Source: DAHUXN01 sp963811805 | GTDB lineage: Bacteria; Acidobacteriota; Terriglobia; Acidiferrales; UBA7541 | Length of the DNA stretch: 64,000 bases | Reading direction: 5' to 3' | Assembly (NCBI GenBank): GCA_963811805.1 | Contig: CAWESU010000001.1 | Span: 868,001 to 932,000 of the forward strand | In this document: in pieces, positions 58,818 to 64,000 of the stretch | Layout of the letters: every line of letters starts with the position of its first letter | How positions within the stretch are numbered: the stretch's first letter is position 1 | The notes under the pieces: model-generated | Seen by the model: the letters and a program-made list of their open reading frames with translations, nothing else | The model's database searches: none | Told to the model about the DNA's origin: nothing | Program-made: the position numbers and the translations under genes

Positions 58818-59890
58818 CTAACGTCCCCATCCAAGTTTCGGGCGCCGCATCCGCATCCGCAGCCGAGGCGCCTGATGCCACGATGGCACTCGGGCTCGGA
58901 CTCACCAACGAGTGCAACCTCTCCTGCGCTTTCTGCTACCGGGATCCGACTCGTACGGATCGCCTCTCTCTGGATCAGGTGAAGTCCGTCATGGAACGGC
59001 TGCCGGTCCGTTCGGTGAATCTGGGCACCGGTGAGAACGGCATGCATCCGGATTTTAAAGCGATTGTGGCGTACCTGCGCGAGAGACCGATCAAGCTTAC
59101 GATCACTTCCAACGGACATAGTGTCGCTGTATTGGAAGACAACGAGCTACGCGCGTTTCACGATATTGAGTTTTCGCTAGATTATCCAACGCAAGCGGAG
59201 CAGGATGCGCAGCGCGGAAACGGCAATTGGGGGCTGATCCACCGGCAAGCAGAGCGTTGCGTAAGACTCGGCGTGCCTGTAACCATCATCGCGGTCATGA
59301 TGAAGGCGAACCACTTGCGTCTGGCGGAGGTGGCGCGGGTCGCTAAACAATTTGACGCTCCCCTGCGTGTGAACGTGTACCAAGCGGTGCGATCCGACAT
59401 CTATGCATTGTCCTACGCAGAGTATTGGGAGGGGTTCCGGCGTCTGTTCGCGGAAACGGACGTTATCGCCATTGGCGAGCCGCTGGTTCGAGCGATGGCG
59501 GGCCTCCCGCCGCTCCGAGGGGGATGTGGCATAAGCACCGTGAGGGTTACGCCGCGCGGTACGACGCAGCCCTGCGTTTATTGGCCAGGACCGGGGGAGC
59601 CGTTGTCGGATTTGATCTCGATGGGTCTGGAAATTCTAGATTCCGTGCCCTTCGAGCAAGCTCGCACGCTTCCTGATACGTGCCAACCCTGCAAGTTCCG
59701 AGACTCATGCCATGGTGGCTGTGCCGGCCGTCGACGCCTCCAGGGCGCACTGCTCGAGCCTGACCATTATTGTCCGGTCGTTCGCGAGGAACGCCGCAGC
59801 CTCGAGGTTCGCATGGCTGCCACCCGCGATCTGCCCAAACTGAGCAGTTCTTGCACTACTGTCGTGATTGCCAGGGACACCGATTCGTAA
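58814..59890 (+). CDS. Radical SAM protein with SPASM-like C-terminal domain
   Basis: 358 residues with the [4Fe-4S] motif C34-N-L-S-C38-A-F-C41 and barrel strands (VNLGTGENGMHPDFKAIVAY, KLTITSNGHSV, IEFSLDYPTQAEQDA). The C-terminal cysteine cluster (RGGCGISTVRV, TTQPCVYWPG, DTCQPCKFRDSCHGGCAGRR) would bind auxiliary clusters as in SPASM/Twitch proteins. Such enzymes modify peptides or proteins. No precursor peptide is recognisable nearby. The start is GTG at 58814, overlapping the methyltransferase stop by four bases. An Ala-rich segment (AASASAAEAP) precedes the core. Confidence 0.85.
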   Translation: MTNVPIQVSGAASASAAEAPDATMALGLGLTNECNLSCAFCYRDPTRTDRLSLDQVKSVMERLPVRSVNLGTGENGMHPDFKAIVAYLRERPIKLTITSNGHSVAVLEDNELRAFHDIEFSLDYPTQAEQDAQRGNGNWGLIHRQAERCVRLGVPVTIIAVMMKANHLRLAEVARVAKQFDAPLRVNVYQAVRSDIYALSYAEYWEGFRRLFAETDVIAIGEPLVRAMAGLPPLRGGCGISTVRVTPRGTTQPCVYWPGPGEPLSDLISMGLEILDSVPFEQARTLPDTCQPCKFRDSCHGGCAGRRRLQGALLEPDHYCPVVREERRSLEVRMAATRDLPKLSSSCTTVVIARDTDS

Positions 59891-59927
59891 GAGCAGCGTC
59901 AATTCGTCGATCACCCCGGTCCGTTTT

Positions 59928-60665
59928 TTATTGCGCCTTCACCCAGGTGTCTGACCCCGTCAGCTTGACGGCCACGTCCGAAAAGAAGAGGTGCAGAGGC
60001 TTGCCGTCCGCAGTCCCGCGATGGTCCGTTGAGATAAGCAGCGGGCCGGCCTTCTTGTAACCCGCCCATGTCGCGATGACCACACTCGGCTTCACGCTTC
60101 CGCCGCGGTGGTAGACGAATTCCTCAACTCGATCGTCTTTGCCGACGTAGAGTTCCCAGGTGTCGCCAGGCGTGTAACCGCCCACTTCCCCTGGATACTT
60201 GACGACGACCAGCTCTGCCGAGCGGTTACCCAACGGTAGCTTGTGCATACCTCGATCGGTCACGGTGGCGCTCTTGTCCCAATAGGCATGCAAGGGGAAC
60301 AGAAGCCAATAGTTATCGTTCATGAAAGCCGGATCGACTTCATTTTTCACGGCGCCGGACTGGCTGCTAAACTCGGACCGCATGTAGGTAACCTTCACCG
60401 GCTTACCCGCCTTATCTTTCCCCTCATAGGACACCTTCCCAGTCTTGGGCTCCCACTCCCACGAACGGGAGACATTTACTCCGGGGAACTGTGCGCTCCA
60501 CGTGTAGCGGATCGCTTCGATTTGGCCAAACGAATCGAGACCATAGGCCTTGGCGATCTGTTCGACAATCGGCGGGCGCGTTTGTGCCCGGGACGTTGCA
60601 GCAAGGACCAGCACCCCGAAAACCAGAAAACCGATGATCGTTGTCACACGGGTCGAATTTTTCAT
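59928..60665 (-). CDS. Exported hypothetical protein
   Basis: 245 residues with a signal peptide (TIIGFLVFGVLVLAATSRAQ) and a mature domain with IEAIRYTWSAQFPGVNVSRS, GKPVKVTYMRSEFSSQSGAV, DTWELYVGKDDRVEEFVYHR, LLISTDHRGTADGKPLHLFF. This resembles lipoprotein-carrier-like (LolA-fold or YceI-like) secreted proteins of unknown function in Acidobacteriota. GAGAGGA lies before the ATG. Convergent with the radical SAM gene. Confidence 0.7.
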   Translation of the reverse strand: MKNSTRVTTIIGFLVFGVLVLAATSRAQTRPPIVEQIAKAYGLDSFGQIEAIRYTWSAQFPGVNVSRSWEWEPKTGKVSYEGKDKAGKPVKVTYMRSEFSSQSGAVKNEVDPAFMNDNYWLLFPLHAYWDKSATVTDRGMHKLPLGNRSAELVVVKYPGEVGGYTPGDTWELYVGKDDRVEEFVYHRGGSVKPSVVIATWAGYKKAGPLLISTDHRGTADGKPLHLFFSDVAVKLTGSDTWVKAQ

Positions 60666-60898
60666 AAAGTTCTCTCCTCAGTGAATTGGACGGATGCAGT
60701 GTCGGATGATGGATAGAAGCTTCGGAATACCCAGCCACAGGCGGACGTGGTACCGTTCGTGCACGCCAGGCATTCACAACCCTTGTTCGGCTGGTCACGC
60801 GCAGTATACAGCACGGCGCGGGTGATTGTGTTCTCGCATGCTCATGGGCCATACTCGCTATGGGATACAAGTTTGCAGGCCGCATTCGCGAAGGGCAT

Positions 60899-62188
60899 CT
60901 AGTCTGTTGAACTTTGGGTTACTGCCGGCCGCCTGAGCCGGCGAAACCCGAGAATAGCAACGGCCGCAGCCACGGATCCGTATTCCAACAGCAAAATCCA
61001 GCCAGGAACCGACCACGGACGACCAAGCGCACGCAAATGCCAAACGTAGTAAGTCGGAATAATGCTAACCGTCCAGATGATAATCGGCACCGTCGAGGCC
61101 GACCGCGCGAACGGCAGCATCCAGAGCAGGTACCACGGATATACGACCGGAGCACATAAAAGCGATGCTGCCATCGGCCAAGCGAATGCGTCCGAAGACC
61201 ATGCCGGGGACTTCCTTCTCAGCCAGATTGCGGCAAGGAAGCCGACGAGCACTGCCAACCCAACTACAAGCCGCGGAGACGCGACTCGCTCGAGGACTGC
61301 AAACACCGGATCATTAAAACGGAACCTCTGTATGTAGGTACCGAGCGAGCCGATCGGAATGCGCCCGTGGTTGAGAAATGGAACGTATAGGAGTCCGACC
61401 ACGGCTGCCGCCAACACGCCGTCACGCACACGGACGCGCCTCCAGTAGAGTGGCAGCAGTACAATCGGGAGCAATTTCACTCCGACAGCCAGCCCAAATG
61501 CCACGGCTGCAACGGCACGCCAGCGGCGTCCCAGCGCTGCGACGGATACCAACAGCAGCAGCACTCCGACGATGTCGATGTGACCACTACCCGCCACTTC
61601 CGTGGCCAGAAGTGGATTCCAGGCGTAAGCAAGAACCCAGTGCGCTCCTTGCTGACTCCTATGCAAAACATCGAGCAAAACCAGGACAATCGCCAAATCG
61701 CAAAGCTCGAATGCTACTTTCATCGCAAAGATAGATTCGTGAATCGCGTTTACCGCGCGGAAGAAAAGTTGAGCACCCGCTGGATATGGGCTCGGCACGT
61801 CCGGGTTGTTCAGTGTGAGGGTCTCGGGTGTGTGCAACCCGCGGAGCGCCGGATCGCTGGGGAGGACAATATACGGGTTATACCCCAGCCGTTGCATACG
61901 ACCGTCCCAAATATATCGATGAATGTCATCATCTGAACCAGGCGGCGTCAATAGAAATGGAACATGCCACAGAGCAGCCAATACGAGCCCGACGACGATG
62001 GCGCGATGCGGGAATTTCGGCGTGGAGAAGAATTCACGAATAGCGAGGAGGTACGCGACACCAGCAATTGCCAGCGGAATGATGAAGGACGGTTCGCCCC
62101 TGCCGCTGGGCTTGCCTGAACACATCGTCAGCGATACAAGCAAGATGGCGCCGAACGCGTACAACCTGTGGGATGGCGTGAACTTCAC
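60899..62188 (-). CDS. Polytopic glycosyltransferase (mannosyltransferase/GT87-like)
   Basis: 429 residues from the GTG at 62188; the longer open frame upstream is out-of-frame sequence of the next gene. About ten membrane segments. Near the N-terminus is PPGSDDDIHRYIWDGRMQRL, an aspartate-containing loop typical of GT-C polyprenyl-phosphate sugar transferases, followed by NPYIVLPSDPALRGLHTPET. The start overlaps the upstream gene by four bases. Likely acts with the two adjacent glycosyltransferases to build a lipid-linked sugar. Confidence 0.8.
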   Translation of the reverse strand: MKFTPSHRLYAFGAILLVSLTMCSGKPSGRGEPSFIIPLAIAGVAYLLAIREFFSTPKFPHRAIVVGLVLAALWHVPFLLTPPGSDDDIHRYIWDGRMQRLGYNPYIVLPSDPALRGLHTPETLTLNNPDVPSPYPAGAQLFFRAVNAIHESIFAMKVAFELCDLAIVLVLLDVLHRSQQGAHWVLAYAWNPLLATEVAGSGHIDIVGVLLLLVSVAALGRRWRAVAAVAFGLAVGVKLLPIVLLPLYWRRVRVRDGVLAAAVVGLLYVPFLNHGRIPIGSLGTYIQRFRFNDPVFAVLERVASPRLVVGLAVLVGFLAAIWLRRKSPAWSSDAFAWPMAASLLCAPVVYPWYLLWMLPFARSASTVPIIIWTVSIIPTYYVWHLRALGRPWSVPGWILLLEYGSVAAAVAILGFRRLRRPAVTQSSTD

Positions 62189-62907
62189 AAGCCTCCCGCG
62201 CTCTCCCGCAACTGCAGCACCGCCTGTCCCCATTGTTTCAGCCAGACCGCTGTTCGTGGAGCTCTGTCTGGAGCGAGCCGCAGTTCCGCGGCAAGCCGGG
62301 TTAGGTCGCTCTCCACGTCGATGTCGTAGAAGGTGTCCATGAAGCCAACTGAAAGCTGCAGTCGGCGAGCGCGCGCCAGCAAGGCCTCGAGCGCACCGTG
62401 CGTGCCCATACCGTCGTTTTCGAAGAGCCCTGAATGGGCGGCCTTGGCCCCCACGAGATAGTAGCCACCATCGTGTGTCGGTCCAACAACCACGTCGTGC
62501 CCGATGAGCGCCTCGAACGCGCCGCGGAGAACGGAAGCGGGCAAATGCGGGCTGTCGCTGTTGAAGGCGACGACGCGTCGGCGGCCAGACGCTGCGAAGT
62601 GCGCGAACACCGAGGTCAGGCCCGCCGCGAGGCCTTGCCCTTTTTGCCCTACCACACCGTCCGCCAACCGCTTCAGCTCTTCGACATCCGAGGCAGGGCA
62701 CATAATGGCAACCTCCACAGCGCCCAACGATCGCGCCAGCGCCATTGTATCGTCCAGAAGGCACCGATAGAGCTCGGTGACCGCCTCAACGGGAAGGCTC
62801 AGAGCTAAACGGGTCTTGACCATGCCCGGCCTGGGCGCTCTCGCCATCACTACCAGCGTGCGTTCCCCGTTGGGCGAATGTGCGGAATTTTCGCTGAAGG
62901 ACGCCAT
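62185..62907 (-). CDS. CofC/GT-A-like glycosyltransferase (TIGR04282/DUF2064 type)
   Basis: 240 residues: VVMARAPRPGMVKTRLALSL, then VAIMCPASDVEELKRLADGV, VVAFNSDSPHLPASVLRGAF, VVVGPTHDGGYYLVGAK. The D-S-D-S-P and G-P-T-H-D-G-G-Y-Y segments are the nucleotide-binding and acceptor sites of the TIGR04282 family, often next to TIGR04283 glycosyltransferases. The gene sits 20 bases after the GT2 gene stop and overlaps the GT87-like gene. Confidence 0.85.
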   Translation of the reverse strand: MASFSENSAHSPNGERTLVVMARAPRPGMVKTRLALSLPVEAVTELYRCLLDDTMALARSLGAVEVAIMCPASDVEELKRLADGVVGQKGQGLAAGLTSVFAHFAASGRRRVVAFNSDSPHLPASVLRGAFEALIGHDVVVGPTHDGGYYLVGAKAAHSGLFENDGMGTHGALEALLARARRLQLSVGFMDTFYDIDVESDLTRLAAELRLAPDRAPRTAVWLKQWGQAVLQLRESAGGL

Positions 62908-62926
62908 AGGAGATCGCTGTGCAGAC

Positions 62927-63649
62927 TCACGCTGTTCGCGGCACTGCGCGCTTTCGATGCCGAAAAGAATAACGCACTATCAGAAAGAGGATGAACCACG
63001 CCGCTCCGACGGTGCCCCTCAGCGTACCGCTAATCTTCGATTTCCCGATGCGCGGATAATAGCTCACTGGCACTTCAACAATACGGAATCCCCCGAGCGC
63101 ACCTTTTAGAATTAGTTCAACCGCCCAACCGTACGTGTTCTCTTGGAGGTCAAGACGGCGAAGCACGTCCGCTCGCCCGGCTCGGAACGGTCCGAGGTCG
63201 CTTATTCTTAGGCCATACAAAAGCCTGATCAGGAGAGCCGCAAGGCGGTTACCAAACGCGGCGTGCCAAGGCAACGCTCCGTGAACGCTCTGCTTCCCGA
63301 GGCGGGAACCCAGCGAAACATCGGCACGGCCATCAATGATCGGGCTCAAGAGAAGGGGCAACTCATTTGGCCGATCGCTGTAATCGCCGTCGAGGAACAC
63401 TACAATGTCGGGACTGCTTGCACTAGCCAGGCCGGTTAAGCAGGCGCGACCGTATCCGCGACGAGGTTCGTGGAGGACACGGGCTCCCATCTTCGAGGCG
63501 ATATCGGGAGTCCCGTCGGTTGAATTGCTGTCTACAACCAAAACCTCAGTGACGATATCGGTCGGGAGGTCAGCTAAGACGCGTCCGATGGACTGCGCTT
63601 CGTTGTGCGTAGGAATGATGACCGACACTCGCACTTGACCCTGACTCAA
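62927..63649 (-). CDS. Family 2 glycosyltransferase (dolichol-phosphate-mannose-synthase-like)
   Basis: 240 residues: VSVIIPTHNEAQSIGRVLAD, TEVLVVDSNSTDGTPDIASK, IVVFLDGDYSDRPNELPLLL with the D-x-D metal site, and LGSRLGKQSVHGALPWHAAF. The C-terminus has SYYPRIGKSKISGTLRGT and a membrane segment (WFILFLIVRYS). It would transfer a sugar to polyprenyl phosphate. The start is a TTG one base after the preceding gene's TGA, so translation is coupled. Confidence 0.85.
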   Translation of the reverse strand: MSQGQVRVSVIIPTHNEAQSIGRVLADLPTDIVTEVLVVDSNSTDGTPDIASKMGARVLHEPRRGYGRACLTGLASASSPDIVVFLDGDYSDRPNELPLLLSPIIDGRADVSLGSRLGKQSVHGALPWHAAFGNRLAALLIRLLYGLRISDLGPFRAGRADVLRRLDLQENTYGWAVELILKGALGGFRIVEVPVSYYPRIGKSKISGTLRGTVGAAWFILFLIVRYSFRHRKRAVPRTA

Positions 63650-63650
63650 T

Positions 63651-64000
63651 TCACCACCAGGGGGAGGACGGCCGGCGCCGCGCTAACAAGGCGTCGACGC
63701 CCCAGGTTCGACCGGCCCGTCCCGCCGCGAGCGCAAGCGACGCTAACACCGGAACCAGCAGCTCCCAAATCCACGCCGTGCCCCACTCAGACATCCAGAG
63801 ACTGCCTAGGTACAGAAACGCTACAAACGCGACCGGACGCGTCACCAGGCCAACGACCAGCAAGATCCCGAGAGAGATCTCAGCTATCGCCTGCATAGGA
63901 GCCGCCATCGCGGCGTGACTCGCCGCCAACCCCATAACTGCCTTCCACGCAGCCGGCGAGTGGCCTGCCTTTATGTAGTAGTCGATTAAGCCTGCGTAGC
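63651..64000 (-). CDS. DoxX-family membrane protein, 3' part (start outside window)
   Basis: The frame is open to the window edge, reading YAGLIDYYIKAGHSPAAWKA, then VMGLAASHAAMAAPMQAIAE, ISLGILLVVGLVTRPVAFVA, and ending RRRPSSPWW. The four-helix DoxX fold is suggested by the GLVTR.VAF segment and the hydrophobic spans. The gene is the first in the glycosyltransferase operon visible here. DoxX homologues are often linked to such clusters; their role is unclear. Confidence 0.7.
   Translation of the reverse strand, partial: YAGLIDYYIKAGHSPAAWKAVMGLAASHAAMAAPMQAIAEISLGILLVVGLVTRPVAFVAFLYLGSLWMSEWGTAWIWELLVPVLASLALAAGRAGRTWGVDALLARRRPSSPWW

Noticed and set aside
61378..61734. Short plus-strand frames opposite the GT87-like gene
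   Set aside because: Antisense of a polytopic membrane protein; Arg-rich and motif-free.
1..64000. CRISPR array
   Set aside because: No regularly spaced direct repeats of 25-40 bases were seen anywhere.
1..64000. Ribosomal RNA genes or further tRNA genes
   Set aside because: Only the tRNA-Met at 10582 was recognised; no rRNA-like sequence was found.

Overview
The window looks like a chromosomal stretch of an Acidobacteriota (Terriglobia-like) genome. The inference rests on its GC-rich coding style, an ADOP-type MacB-like permease, a winged-helix/TPR regulator, a carboxypeptidase-regulatory domain fused to a porin, a TOTE-like primase and a PEP-CTERM protein. No rRNA gene is visible, so the species cannot be named.

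Left flank (1-10.66 kb): an ECF sigma factor and its NrsF-type membrane anti-sigma factor, with three matching promoter-like sequences that predict a small regulon. Then come a beta-propeller secreted protein, a TetR regulator with a palindromic operator, a metallo-beta-lactamase, a TIM-barrel-like secreted protein, a molybdate group (HTH-TOBE protein, plug-porin fusion, ModA), a phosphatase relic, rpmE and a tRNA-Met.

Integrative conjugative element (about 10.66 to at least 44.7 kb, nearly all on the minus strand): it abuts the 3' end of tRNA-Met and begins with a tyrosine integrase and an excisionase-like HTH. Next is a decaying accessory zone: two PIN-type toxin-antitoxin pairs with palindromic operators, two 3'-end relics of a serine recombinase, a broken DUF932 gene and a broken AbiEii-like nucleotidyltransferase. 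It is followed by a TOTE-like primase, an XRE regulator, a replication-relaxation protein and a Trb/VirB-type type IV secretion system. That system has recognisable VirD4, VirB8, VirB6/TrbL, two TrbJ/VirB5 paralogues, VirB4, VirB3, two or three VirB2-like proteins, VirB10, two VirB9/TrbG-like proteins, a lytic transglycosylase and a MoxR-like ATPase, with a MazEF pair inserted among the genes. I see no canonical relaxase and no VirB11.

The standout is the 900-residue protein at 25169-27871, inside the conjugation cluster. Read by eye it carries, in order, the landmarks of the cellular RNA-dependent RNA polymerase (RDR/QDE-1) and YonO-like two-barrel polymerase core: a KG lysine (K184), a second lysine (K210), an R-x-P segment, a beta-prime-like stretch ending in an Asp-x-Asp-x-Asp triad (D475, D477, D479), and the helical segment that follows the triad in RDR enzymes. 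A 39-nt near-perfect hairpin lies just after its stop codon. The next gene, a VirB9/TrbG-like protein, is broken by a one-base deletion.

Right flank (45-64 kb): a PAS/GAF sensor that ends before any kinase domain, a Tat-exported M24 peptidase, an ADOP permease, a crotonase followed by a truncated flavin disulfide reductase joined tail to tail with an M24 fragment, a PEP-CTERM protein, a winged-helix/TPR regulator, a methyltransferase bracketed by 25-bp inverted repeats, a methyltransferase/radical-SAM pair, and a glycosyltransferase operon with a DoxX protein at the window edge. All calls are by eye; no database search was run.
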